This document shows positions 7,845-18,300 of a stretch of 64,000 nucleotides of DNA, piece after piece. Positions within the stretch are counted from its first letter, which is position 1; each line of letters begins with the position of its first letter. The notes under the pieces are model-generated. The model did no database searches and was not told the origin of the DNA. It saw only the letters and a program-made list of their open reading frames with translations. The translations under genes were made by a program, and so were the position numbers. This DNA is from Pseudomonas endophytica (GTDB taxonomy: Bacteria > Pseudomonadota > Gammaproteobacteria > Pseudomonadales > Pseudomonadaceae): positions 37,981 to 101,980 of the forward strand of contig NZ_LLWH01000198.1 in the NCBI RefSeq assembly GCF_001411475.1, in the 5' to 3' direction.

Positions 7845-10804
7845 GACTTAACCACCTCGCCCGTGACTGGATCCTGAAGAAACGTAGTTAGCAACAACTT
7901 ATTTCGACTATATGGATTCGTTTCGACGTCAAACATAATCGTAACGCCGTGAAAATTACCGTCATAATCAGTAAAGTGAAAGTTAAGGGGTTCGTACATA
8001 TCTTTTCTGTTAATTTTATCACGTGTGATATAGGCAAAATCATCAACCCGGTGCAAACTGATGACTGCTTGCCCAGGGCTAGGCTTATACCCAGGCACTA
8101 TCGCCAGATCTTTCAACTCCGGCCGTAACACAGTCAACCGGGGGTCAAATTCAAGCAGTTTAGGCTCAGACTGGTTTACTAAATAAATTGCTTGCCCCGT
8201 GAAACTAGCCATTGTTTCTTCTAAGACATTACTTTCAAATTGCAGCGTCGACAAACTGATATTCGCCTGCGTGAGGCCTCTTTTGATAGCAACCATTTCG
8301 TTAATAAAAAACGGTGCGGGCGGATAAGACAACAACCAATAATCGATGGTGACGTAATTAAATTCATGAGGATATTCACCGTTTTCATCTTGATTACCAC
8401 CCTCCTCAGTATAAACCCTGCTCTTCTCAAATGTATAAGAGGCCGGATTCAGTATGGGCGGAGACAGAAGACTGAGCCTTACTTTCCCTAAATTCTCATC
8501 CCCATCTCGTTTTGAATCATGTTTAAAGCCATCACGATCTATTAAACGTAAGTAAAACGTTTTTGTTTCAATGTCTTGAGGGCGAGCCACTACATAGAGA
8601 TCTACAGTTTCAGTAGCTAACATTTGGGCTCCCTCTGCAACGGGCTGTGCGGGTGGCCTATCGCCTACAAACCTGAAAATATTGTTTTGTGTTGAATAAG
8701 CCCATTCAATATCTGGATTACCGAAAGGAATTCCATAGTTATCATTCGTGTCCATACACAGCAAGGGATGGTTAGCGCCGTCCATGACAACAGATAAACT
8801 GTCTTTTTCCTCAGGAGTCAACTCTCCATTTGTGGTTACAAGGGTTACCACAAGGTGAATTTGCTGAAAACCATTAGCATAAGCAGTGCCTTCATTTACG
8901 CCGTCGCCTGGCTCTTTACCATCGGCCACCACAACCGTCATCGTGATGCCAGTCCACATCTCTGTGGGCTCAAACCCAGTCGTTTCAATAACGCTGTACC
9001 CGGACTTAAAATCTCCATCGCCTAAATCAACACTAAAGTGCACCACAGTTACGCCGGGTTCTTCAGAACCCGAGGCGGTAAATAAACCATTTTCATCAAC
9101 AGCGCCATCACCACTGAGAACCGACCAAACTGGCTGGCGTGGGCCAGTGTAAGACGATGTTAGTTGAACTGCCTGAAGTGGCGCCACATTATCTTTAAAT
9201 GGAGGATCTAGGGCGACGTCTTGGTACCAAGACAATAAAATAGACGTAAACATTTGCTGTTTAGTTGTTTGGTTGTAAGCCATAATACGTTGCTCCACCA
9301 AGCCCAAACCTAAGAGTTCGCTAGGTTGAGGGGGTGTATATAACGCAACATTACCTTCCAGCTGTATTGACCCGTAGTTTGTATCTAGCAAAGTCCATGT
9401 AACCTTGTCATCGTGTGCAGCCGAGGCCGTTAATACGATGGGCTCTGGGTTCGACCATTGAACAGGCAGTGCTGTTTTGCTAGCACCCGATACAATATCA
9501 GCGGGGTTGAGACCCACTTGTCGCTCAGAGAGCCGAGGTGAAATAGACACATCTTCATAAGCCACAAGCAGCAAAGCAGACGCTTTATAATCCTTCCCGG
9601 CGTGTGAATAACGACCAGTCACCACAACCCGCAAGGTCTCCTGACCTACGTATTGTCTAGTGCCTGCCGTGTACACTCCGTTTTTATCGATTGTGCCTGC
9701 ACCTGCACTGCCAGCGCTATTAAGACTTCGCACTTCCCAACTGGCCGGCACCTCTTGACCGACTGAATTTCTAAAACTAAACGCTTGCTGAGTGCCTGCT
9801 CTAATAGTTGAAAAAGTTGGCTCAACACTGTAGTACGTTGTACTAGTTGCTAGATTACCAAAAAATACTCTATCATGAGGAGTATGTTCTGAGATAACTT
9901 CAAAGTGATGTTGCCCTGGAAACAGTAAGGTCGTGAGTAATTGCATATTGTCTTCGTTGGCAGAAGACACAAGAGACTCATGAATCACCAGTGCTGCAGA
10001 ATACTGTTCACCTTGGTCAGTTTGATCATCAGGAATAAAATAATTAAAATCAGAGTCATTCCCTGGCCATGAAATGCCAGGCATGCTACCTGCCAAATCA
10101 ATAAATACTAATACTGCTCCGTCACCCTTATCGACAGCTTCATTTAACGTGCTCGCCGGCGACCTTTGTGTACGTATATAAAACCGGACTGGCGTCAATG
10201 GATTATAGCCTGACAAATCCAGCACACCCAAAGTATAGATTTTTTTATGGGGTGGAAGCTCGTTTAAATGCCCTTTAAGAAGGTCAATGATACGATCATT
10301 AATATCACCAATACTCCCAAGATTGGTGCTGAATTTATCAGCGCCCGAGAGATTCATGGTAACACGACCAACCCTATCTATATCACCGCGAGTAACAGAA
10401 AGATCAAGTTCAAACCTCACATAGAAACCATGTGTTTCCTTGATTTTATGCCACGAACTCAAGACGGGTTGTTCGCCTGGGATTCGTTTTATTTCACTGT
10501 AGCTACCACCGACTATATTCAGGGTCACTGTCACCTTGGATCTGTTCAAGTCGGCACTTTCAAACGACAATAGCGGCTTACCTAAAATAAGGTTAACTAT
10601 CTTGACATCCCGATATACTTTATCTAATTGAAACTCTGCATTGAAAAAAGGAAAATAGCGACCTTCGCTGTAACTCTCGATGAATTGTTGCTCAATGAGA
10701 TTATTAACACGCGCCCGACTAAAGGCCGTAATTGCACCCCACCCCCAAGTACTAGCCTTATCCTTCATAGAATCTAAAAGGGCATCACGGGAATTAATAG
10801 ACAT
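7841..10804 (-). CDS. P47/TULIP-like N-terminal domain fused to Ig-like (BIG2-type) domains
   Basis: 987 residues from the ATG at 10804, which has GGAG 8 bases upstream; the frame stays open to 10852 but without a better site. Residues about 15-330 follow the layout of the clostridial P47/OrfX TULIP family. A 'WGWGAITAFSRARVNNLIEQ' opening is followed by long amphipathic strands. Then come 'VLVFIDLAG' and 'FIPDD...YSAALVIHESLV', matching the P47 region where self-insertion helices and strands alternate. This is a judgement of pattern, not a search result. Residues about 335-980 carry Ig-like repeats of the bacterial BIG2 kind, for example 'AGTIDKNGVYTAG' and 'DGAVDENGLFTASG'. No signal peptide. 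It is a paralogue of the 784-residue protein upstream and is coupled (ATGA) to the secreted tandem-domain gene downstream. A lipid-binding or toxin-accessory role is inferred. Confidence 0.72.
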   Translation of the reverse strand: MSINSRDALLDSMKDKASTWGWGAITAFSRARVNNLIEQQFIESYSEGRYFPFFNAEFQLDKVYRDVKIVNLILGKPLLSFESADLNRSKVTVTLNIVGGSYSEIKRIPGEQPVLSSWHKIKETHGFYVRFELDLSVTRGDIDRVGRVTMNLSGADKFSTNLGSIGDINDRIIDLLKGHLNELPPHKKIYTLGVLDLSGYNPLTPVRFYIRTQRSPASTLNEAVDKGDGAVLVFIDLAGSMPGISWPGNDSDFNYFIPDDQTDQGEQYSAALVIHESLVSSANEDNMQLLTTLLFPGQHHFEVISEHTPHDRVFFGNLATSTTYYSVEPTFSTIRAGTQQAFSFRNSVGQEVPASWEVRSLNSAGSAGAGTIDKNGVYTAGTRQYVGQETLRVVVTGRYSHAGKDYKASALLLVAYEDVSISPRLSERQVGLNPADIVSGASKTALPVQWSNPEPIVLTASAAHDDKVTWTLLDTNYGSIQLEGNVALYTPPQPSELLGLGLVEQRIMAYNQTTKQQMFTSILLSWYQDVALDPPFKDNVAPLQAVQLTSSYTGPRQPVWSVLSGDGAVDENGLFTASGSEEPGVTVVHFSVDLGDGDFKSGYSVIETTGFEPTEMWTGITMTVVVADGKEPGDGVNEGTAYANGFQQIHLVVTLVTTNGELTPEEKDSLSVVMDGANHPLLCMDTNDNYGIPFGNPDIEWAYSTQNNIFRFVGDRPPAQPVAEGAQMLATETVDLYVVARPQDIETKTFYLRLIDRDGFKHDSKRDGDENLGKVRLSLLSPPILNPASYTFEKSRVYTEEGGNQDENGEYPHEFNYVTIDYWLLSYPPAPFFINEMVAIKRGLTQANISLSTLQFESNVLEETMASFTGQAIYLVNQSEPKLLEFDPRLTVLRPELKDLAIVPGYKPSPGQAVISLHRVDDFAYITRDKINRKDMYEPLNFHFTDYDGNFHGVTIMFDVETNPYSRNKLLLTTFLQDPVTGEVVKS

Positions 10805-10877
10805 AATAGTGACTCCACTGAACAGCTCAGTATTGATTTTTAATAAATCCAAAAAACTCAGACATCAAAGAGTGTTA

Positions 10878-13232
10878 TTAATACTCATCACCAGGTGTAC
10901 CTATATTGCCCGGATGCTTTCCATGTCGAATCAGGGTCGCTAAAGATTTACCTGTGGGATCAAGTTTGAAAACGTCGACACCAATATCCTCCCCATCATT
11001 AAAAAGACCATGAACAATGATGAGCGGCTCGCTCACTTCCGGATCAGCGGTATAGATACCTGTCTCATAGTCTATTACCCCCGGGCCTTCCAACAATGTC
11101 CATTTACCCTTTTTCCTATTACCTGTAGCCGACTCTCCATAAAACTCGTAAGTTCCAGGTTTATCACCCACGTCATACTTCATTAAGATCAAACCGCTGG
11201 CAAGGCACAATGCAACGACGGTATTTGTAGAACCATTACTCTCTGATTTAAATTCTATCGTTTCAAGCTTATAGCCTACGGATGGAGCAGGCCTAGGTCC
11301 AGGTGAGTAAATCCATACATTCATCTCCGTCTCGCTGGCTACTATTTTGCCATCCGTGTCAGTAGGCAATACCGGTTTTAAAGGGGATTTATCATGTGCC
11401 ATCGCCCGGACTGGAAATTCAGCATTAAAACTGACTTTGAACATCTCCGGGCTAACCAGTATGGATTGATTACTAACTGTCAACAACGCAAAACATTTGG
11501 CCTCCGATTGCTCATGAATTGCTGTAACTTTTACTTGAAGAAAACCATCCTCTCCTAGTTCAGCGGGTGCGGTATAGAGACCTGTACGCTCATCAATACT
11601 GCCAAAGTTGGCGACCAATAACCCTTTACTATCAGCCAATGGTTCAACTGCCCATTTGATTTGCGGAGCGCTTGCAGTGGGGGTGATAGTGAATTGATAC
11701 GTCTGCCCTTTGATAACTTTAGGCAGGGGATCATCTATTTGAATCGCTGTCAGCTGTGGCCGGATGTTTCCAAACACTACCAAATCACCAGGTGTGTATG
11801 CCTCTTTTAAACTAACAACATCATGATTTTTGAAGAGTATATTATTCAAGGCGAACGTATTAAAATCGGGCACATGTGCAGCGAAACGTTGCAGCGCATC
11901 ATCAATTTCTACTTCAATTCCATTTTCAATATATAATTCGGAAATGTCGTTCCAATAATCAAGGACTGTATACGGCAGTTGGTTCTCTATAAAACCCACC
12001 GGGACTAGCAATACACTTCCTGTAGAATCATCCCCAACACTTAAACTAACCTCCGTATCACCTTCGATCAAAAACTTGCCCTTAAGTTCCTTTTTCCAAT
12101 TCAGTTCCCCCCAATAAGTGGCTTGGCCATACTGTATCGAAAATTCTTTATAGCCGTTCCACTCAATCATCAAACTGTCATCAATGATCGAGCACGTGAA
12201 TCTCGACCTACCATTGAATCCGGGTGATTCCATAGCCAGATACATAGACGATATGTTAAACGTTAAATCGTCTACTGGGAATTTAATTTCTTTAGGCCCC
12301 TTGATTGCTCCATCGATTGCCTTCAACTGGTAGAACTCTTTATTCCCAAGGGCGATAGGTTCTAGTGTGGATGCGCCAGATATTTCATTCCCCATTTTAG
12401 CAAAGCCTTTTTGAATAATTTTATCCATAAGTGCTTTGTTTCTAATTACAATTGCCGATGTAAAACCCTCCTCGGAAGGTATCATATAGAGTGGTTCCAC
12501 CGGTACACCGCCAGGGGAGCTTCCCTCAAGTGCAATAGACACAACCACAGCCCCATCATTGACTGCATCGTCCAACATACGTGTCTCTCTGAGTGCGGGA
12601 GGTACTAGCACATCAATTTTAAAGGACTCCGGCTTCCATATTGAACCCTCTGTATTTACTATTTCACTGATCACTATCCTTTGATGCTCATCACTCAGCT
12701 TTTGTATTAAATACGCCTGCAGCTGACTTCCCACCTGCTCATTTTCATCACCCACCGCACTAAAATTAAATACAAAATCTGAGGAACCTGATATATCTAA
12801 ATAAACTTTACTTTCCTCTACGTCACCAGAAGACACTGGTAATATCGCGACTAATGTAGGCCCCATTAATGGGTTAAGTACATTCTCATATCTAACATCA
12901 TCACCATGACTACTAATAATAGTTCCACTCTTAGCAAACCAGGTAACTCGCAACGTGGGTTTAATATAAACCTCTTGTGAAACAAAAGAAATTAAGGGTT
13001 CAGAGAGTACAACATCAACAAAATCTAGTCTATCCTGCGTACCTCTAAGGTGGGCAGTGTAATTGATCGGGGCATACCACCCACTGTTAGAAAACTGATC
13101 AACATAATCCTGGATCAATACATGATTAGCCATCTCACGATTATATGACACCACCGCATCCCATTCAGCGGTCACAGAACCTTCTTTCATTTTTTCTAAA
13201 ATTTTAGACTTTGCATTCGCTAACGATTTCAT
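10878..13232 (-). CDS. second P47/TULIP-like protein with Ig-like domains
   Basis: 784 residues; GAGG lies 7 bases before the ATG. The N-terminal part (about 1-300) parallels the 987-residue protein: 'EWDAVVSYNREMANHVLIQD', a YAPI strand, 'PLISF', and the later 'VVSIALEG...YMIPSEEGFTSAIVIRN'. 'WDAV...VN/AN' followed by alternating amphipathic strands is the hallmark I associate with P47/TULIP lipid-binding proteins. A middle segment (about 300-490) has more beta structure without a recognisable motif and could be a second TULIP half. Residues about 500-780 hold Ig-like repeats with the typical 'GSIDERTGLYTAP' and 'GVIDYETGIYTADP' turns. No signal peptide. It lies between the 600-residue Ig-like gene (54-base gap) and the 987-residue paralogue (73-base gap), consistent with one operon. 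Confidence 0.72.
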   Translation of the reverse strand: MKSLANAKSKILEKMKEGSVTAEWDAVVSYNREMANHVLIQDYVDQFSNSGWYAPINYTAHLRGTQDRLDFVDVVLSEPLISFVSQEVYIKPTLRVTWFAKSGTIISSHGDDVRYENVLNPLMGPTLVAILPVSSGDVEESKVYLDISGSSDFVFNFSAVGDENEQVGSQLQAYLIQKLSDEHQRIVISEIVNTEGSIWKPESFKIDVLVPPALRETRMLDDAVNDGAVVVSIALEGSSPGGVPVEPLYMIPSEEGFTSAIVIRNKALMDKIIQKGFAKMGNEISGASTLEPIALGNKEFYQLKAIDGAIKGPKEIKFPVDDLTFNISSMYLAMESPGFNGRSRFTCSIIDDSLMIEWNGYKEFSIQYGQATYWGELNWKKELKGKFLIEGDTEVSLSVGDDSTGSVLLVPVGFIENQLPYTVLDYWNDISELYIENGIEVEIDDALQRFAAHVPDFNTFALNNILFKNHDVVSLKEAYTPGDLVVFGNIRPQLTAIQIDDPLPKVIKGQTYQFTITPTASAPQIKWAVEPLADSKGLLVANFGSIDERTGLYTAPAELGEDGFLQVKVTAIHEQSEAKCFALLTVSNQSILVSPEMFKVSFNAEFPVRAMAHDKSPLKPVLPTDTDGKIVASETEMNVWIYSPGPRPAPSVGYKLETIEFKSESNGSTNTVVALCLASGLILMKYDVGDKPGTYEFYGESATGNRKKGKWTLLEGPGVIDYETGIYTADPEVSEPLIIVHGLFNDGEDIGVDVFKLDPTGKSLATLIRHGKHPGNIGTPGDEY

Positions 13233-13285
13233 ACTACCACCTCGTCAATTAAATCGAATTAAATCCAGCTCAAAAAATCTATCCA

Positions 13286-15088
13286 TTACGCCACAATGTT
13301 TAGCTCTATAGGTTCAGTAATTATATAGTTTTCCCCACCATCCAAACTGATATGAGACCGCACACTCAATTCGCTAGAGATTGCTAGTGCTTGAACTATA
13401 TTTGATGATAGTTTAGCTATTACATACCCGCCCACAGACTCGCTTTCACTCACTGCCTCACCAACAGCTGAGGTTCCGCGCAAATAATGAGTTTGCCCGT
13501 TCGCAGTAGCAAGCACTTTAACCAGTTGGCCTTGTAAGAAATACGGCCACTTGCTTTGTGTAAACTCCGCCCCTCCTGCAGCTAACACTGCTGACTTACT
13601 TAAATTCACAGAAGTCTTAGGTTGAGTGCATACAATGGGATTAATGTCTGCAGGCAGTAACTCGCCAATCTTCAGTGTGTAGGCAGGTGATACCAGCGGC
13701 ACATCGACTCCATCGACTATAACTTGATAGTAAAGCGCTAAAGATTTACCGACATTAGGCGCTACCGCACTCATTGGTAGGGCCAATTGGCGCTGACTCG
13801 CTCCGTCGCTAGCGCCCAGGTAGTACCCCAATTGACCTTCTTGATTGCAGCGTACTTGAGTCTTATCAGATGCAAATAACTCAACAATATCCGGTATAAG
13901 CACCTTCACGCCATTAACAGCCAGTCTAGCGCTAATTTCCCCCGAGCCTACACCTTCGTCTGTCGCTTCAGGCACGTTGGGGTAGTCTTCTAGCTTACGC
14001 TCCTTATTGATATTCACTTTAAGTGAGACGCTTGAACCATTCGCACCTACTCTTGAGAACTGATAACTAAAATTGACATCCACGGTGCTATTGCTGTGTA
14101 ACCATTCATAGTCATAGAACACATTAAAGAATCCGCGATCAACCATCGCTTGATCAACGTTTATAGTGATTATTTTATTTTTGCCAAAGCGTGTCGCAAT
14201 CGCTGATACTACAATTGAATCACCGGCCAGCATGGCCGGGTAATTATCAACTGAAAGTTCCAAACCATTTAAATATTGCCCAGGGTCCAAATAATTAGAA
14301 ACCCCAGGAATAACAATCGCCGGAAGCTTATCAGTTGCGGGAGCAGATATTTTCAAAATTTGCATGGGGGATTGCGTCACCGGTCTTCCGCTATTGGCAT
14401 ACGTGACGGTGTAACTAAGCTCAACTCGGCCATTTCTTATAAATTGTAACCACCCTTTGGTGATAATAAACTCTAGCGCCTGACCTAAGTGTTTATCCTC
14501 CAACGTAATTTTAAAATTGCGTGGTGGCAGCGAAGTACCGTTCTGTTCATAACCAGCCCAAGTGAACATCACCACATCACCTGGCCTCATGTTTTCGTAG
14601 GGGGGAATAACGGCGGTATAATCTGTGCCCACTTCCGGTATACCGTCTGGATCAAGATGCAGGTCATGCCCTTCTCTCATCTGCACAACCGACATTAGCG
14701 GCACCCAACCAGCACGCTTGCCCACGTAAAAAAAACGGCGTAAAGACTCCTCGCTACGGGTGTTGCCAGAGCCTAGCTCGTAAGAAAAGGAATAAAAGAC
14801 AGTCCCTTGATCAAGTTTTTTTAACTCTGCGTTGGAAAATGTAATGGGGAAGCCGTAGGGAGTAAGTTTACTGTTTTCGAAGACTACCTCGGAATCAACG
14901 TCATCATAGCCGTCACCTAGAGCGCCACATCCACGCCAATTGGGATAAATCAACGTTCCATCCGCTAGATTAAGATCCTCAACATCTACAAATGTTTCCA
15001 AAGCCAAGCTGCCGAGCGCATCTAGGTCAATCGTGTTATCAGCACCCAACCATTGCGGGATCACTGGCATGGGAAGAGGATTACGCAT
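13286..15088 (-). CDS. Ig-like repeat protein, first gene of the leftward operon, unknown function
   Basis: 600 residues, no signal peptide. The sequence is almost all beta-strand and built of repeats of roughly 100-130 residues. Recurring elements are a 'PGDVVMFTWAGYE' type strand (compare 'GDSIVVSAIATRFGKN'), a proline-rich entry such as 'AIVIPGVSNYLDPGQ', and a closing 'VSLKVNI' type strand. The same pattern appears in the products at 25715-27205, 29706-31682 and 32636-33430, so I treat all four as one family. Ig-like sandwiches of this kind are usual in adhesins and toxin-associated surface proteins, but no export signal is seen here. Its start faces the full-length RHS gene across a 254-base divergent promoter region, so joint regulation with that toxin is likely. 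Confidence 0.65.
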   Translation of the reverse strand: MRNPLPMPVIPQWLGADNTIDLDALGSLALETFVDVEDLNLADGTLIYPNWRGCGALGDGYDDVDSEVVFENSKLTPYGFPITFSNAELKKLDQGTVFYSFSYELGSGNTRSEESLRRFFYVGKRAGWVPLMSVVQMREGHDLHLDPDGIPEVGTDYTAVIPPYENMRPGDVVMFTWAGYEQNGTSLPPRNFKITLEDKHLGQALEFIITKGWLQFIRNGRVELSYTVTYANSGRPVTQSPMQILKISAPATDKLPAIVIPGVSNYLDPGQYLNGLELSVDNYPAMLAGDSIVVSAIATRFGKNKIITINVDQAMVDRGFFNVFYDYEWLHSNSTVDVNFSYQFSRVGANGSSVSLKVNINKERKLEDYPNVPEATDEGVGSGEISARLAVNGVKVLIPDIVELFASDKTQVRCNQEGQLGYYLGASDGASQRQLALPMSAVAPNVGKSLALYYQVIVDGVDVPLVSPAYTLKIGELLPADINPIVCTQPKTSVNLSKSAVLAAGGAEFTQSKWPYFLQGQLVKVLATANGQTHYLRGTSAVGEAVSESESVGGYVIAKLSSNIVQALAISSELSVRSHISLDGGENYIITEPIELNIVA

Positions 15089-15186
15089 TATTTTTCTCCA
15101 ATAAATGGCCCAGATAACTCAAAGTTGAAGCCGCTATGTGAGGCTTGTTGTAGTGCCTTTGTACGCTTTAATAGAGCGCACGAGTA

Positions 15187-15202
15187 CTAGCAGAACTACT
15201 AG
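15187..15202. promoter_or_regulatory. CT-N12-AG dyad in the divergent RHS / P47-operon promoter region
   Basis: CTAGCAGAACTACTAG is a 16-base dyad, symmetric at 12 of 16 positions, lying 99 bases from the start of the leftward operon and 141 bases from the RHS start. It shares CAGAACTACTAG with the dyad at 2071-2086. Its geometry is that of LuxR/LasR-type boxes (CT-N12-AG), so a GerE-family regulator is a plausible binder. The rest of the 254-base gap holds a poly-T run and a poly-G run near 15290, with no gene. Confidence 0.5.
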
Positions 15203-15342
15203 GTTTCTGATTTTTTTTTTGGTGCTACGCTAGGTAAAATGCAGCCCGACACCGAGTTACTGCCATAGGCCCTTATTCACATTTATAGGGGGGGGTGGGG
15301 TTAAGACTGCGCACTTAAACCAATCTTTCAGAGTTTTCTAAT

Positions 15343-18300
15343 ATGGCTACCACACCTCATTCAAATGCGTTCAACTTCTTAAGTTTCCTTCAACATCAAG
15401 TTGATCCGCGCACTGGCCAATACACTGCGACCATTAGCATCCCGGAAATCAATGCGAATCGGTTGTGTGGCCCGACACTTCCACTGTCACTGACTTTTAA
15501 CCCATTAAGCAGCCTAAATCAGGGCTTTGGGCCTGGTTGGTCATGGCAACTGTCACACTATAATATTGGCACCAGTATCCTGACACTCAACACAGGCGAA
15601 ACATTAAAAGTCATTGATTGGGACGGCCCTAAAGCTATCTTTCAAGAGCAGAAACTGATCACCTTCAACTTTTATCGTGAGTCGCCCACATCATACCGAG
15701 TTGCCCATAACTCAGGGCTCACAGAAATACTTGTTCTGCAGAGTTCGCAAGCTATGCCGGTGAAGCAGTATACGCCCCAAGGCCACGACCTGAGCCTGAC
15801 CTATGACTCATGGGCTAATGGTTCTAGCGTTGTCGATGTATTAAATTGTGTGTATGACGCTGAGAACCAAGTACTTTTCGAAGTTAATGATATTGGCTCC
15901 ACAACACTGACACTTAAACTATACCCCTATCTTGATGGCTATAATTGTACGTACCTTTGGGATTACGTACCCGGCAGCCTTGAAACGTTTATAACCCTGC
16001 CCACTGAAGATAAAGCGCAATGGCACTTTAGGTACAAAATGGTCAGAGACTTCATGTGTATTTCTGAGGTTACTACTCCGAATGGCGCTAAAGAAACCAT
16101 TGTTTATGGTGATGAGGGGCATGGCCATCCTGCTGATGTAAACCTTCGTTTACCTAGAGTCACTACTCATACTGTGTCACCCGGGTCAAGCCAACCGGAT
16201 ATTGTCACGCACTACAGCTACGTTCTTACAAATGCATCAAACAAACATAATTTTCTTGGCTATCAAGGGCCTGGCATAATCTGGTTCGACAATGGCTTGG
16301 ATAACCTTTATCAAGTGTTTGGCGAATACAATTATGGCTCCATTCAAACAATTATGTCGGCGCGCGAACCTGTTATTTCAATTGAACGCACCTACAACCG
16401 CTTTCATCTACTGACACAAGAACTGACTCAACAAAACGATAACGTATCCGTTGTTAACACACTCTATCATCTTAGGCCGGATCGAAATTTTTCTGATCAA
16501 CCCCGAAATTTTCAAAGCCCACGCATCATCAGCAAATTATGGTACTTGAACTCTGACAGTAATACGATGCGTGAAGAATCCGAAAGGCTTGAATTCGACA
16601 TGCATGGGAATGTAACTTACAGGCTTTTCGCAGACGGCATATCGGAAGTCAGCACTTATTATTTAGCCGAAGGCGAAGGTCAACCCACTGACGATCTCTT
16701 CTGCCCTGCTCACCCTGAAGGATTTACCCACTCTCTCAAAACTAAAAAAATAATTCCTGCACCTTCTGATTATGGCAACGCCCCTACATTATTATTTCAA
16801 TATTGTTATAACACCATTAAATCCCTTAATCCGCAAATCCCGGACAGTATAGTACAGGTCTCAGAGAGACGCTTACACGTTACAACTGAACTAGACCCCT
16901 TTGGACGGCAAACAGAAATCTATATACCGTTACAAATGATTGAACTCAGTTACTACGACACACCCGAAAACCTGTTAACTCATGGGCGACTAAACTGCCA
17001 AACAACCCACGTGAATCAGCACGCCCGTTATATCCATTTCGAATACGCAGAAGGCACTGACGAACAGGGTCAGCCATATTTAGAATCACGACAAACAACC
17101 ACCAACAATTCCGACGCGACATCACGCCATTGGCTAATGCGGGCGTCTTATCTCTCTGGGCAAACCATATTTTTGTGCGATGAACATGGTGTCGAGTCCG
17201 TCTATTTATATGATGCCCTGGGGCGTAAAACATATGAATGTATAGCGCCTAATACCGAATTCGCAGCCACTCAGAACATTTCATACTCATTGGCAGTGGC
17301 CGAAGGATTAGTCACAGAACAGATCATTACGAATGCGCAGGGTGTCATGACTCGGCTCTTATTCGATGGTTCGAACCGAGTCATATTCAAAGAACGACTA
17401 AACACCAACAGCGCATCACGATCCAGTGACTTTCGCAAAACTTATTCAGCTCGCTATGACTGCCTAGGTCATCTGATTGAAGAAACCCACTACGACTGGA
17501 TTGACGAGTCTAACTCATTAGACCTCACCACTCTTTTCATCTACGACGACTGGAGTCAACTCATCGGCACAATTGGGCCCGACGGAGTTCAACACTATGA
17601 GGTCATGGACCCCATAGGTTTAAGAAACAGTGATGGTTTAAGAGAGCGTACAGTCACTCAGTGGACCCAAGCACAAAGTATCCCAACTATTAAACAAGGT
17701 CTTACACGCAGCCGGTTGTCTGCAATGAGTAAACCGCTGGCCATTGAGCAGTTTGACGCAGATGAAAATATCGTCGGCCTCTACGAGTATCGTTATGACG
17801 GTGCAGGCAATTGTGTGACGGAAATTGATATGCGTGGGCATGAAACTCACTTCACTTATGATGCCTTGAGTAGACTCACCGCTAACCTATTGCCTGATTT
17901 AACCCATGTGCAACATACCTATGCAGCTCACACTAATGACACCCTGCTTGCAAAAATTGAAGTAGACACTAACGGCAAATCTCGTGTGGTGCTCGGTACG
18001 CTGGTATATGACGGAATAGATCGCATCACTGAATCCCTTGTTGGAAGACGTCGCGAAACGCGCGCTTACAAGGATAGCCAGTACCATGTCAGCGAACGCA
18101 AAACGCTAAAGAACGTCCCAATCAGTTATGAATACAACTTCAACCTTACCGACTCACCGGTCCGCACGACAGCTGAAGAAGACGCGGTATTCGAATACGA
18201 CAAAACGACGGCTCTTCTCACTCGTTCTGCTAACAGCGAAGGTATTCGAGAATATATCTATAACGACGCCTGCCAATTAAAAGAAGAAACGTGGAATGAT

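Noticed and set aside
15283..15302. Poly-G run near 15290 as a phase-variable tract for the RHS gene
   Set aside because: The run is interrupted (GGGGGGGGTGGGG) and lies outside the coding frame; slippage could alter promoter spacing at most, with no evidence here.
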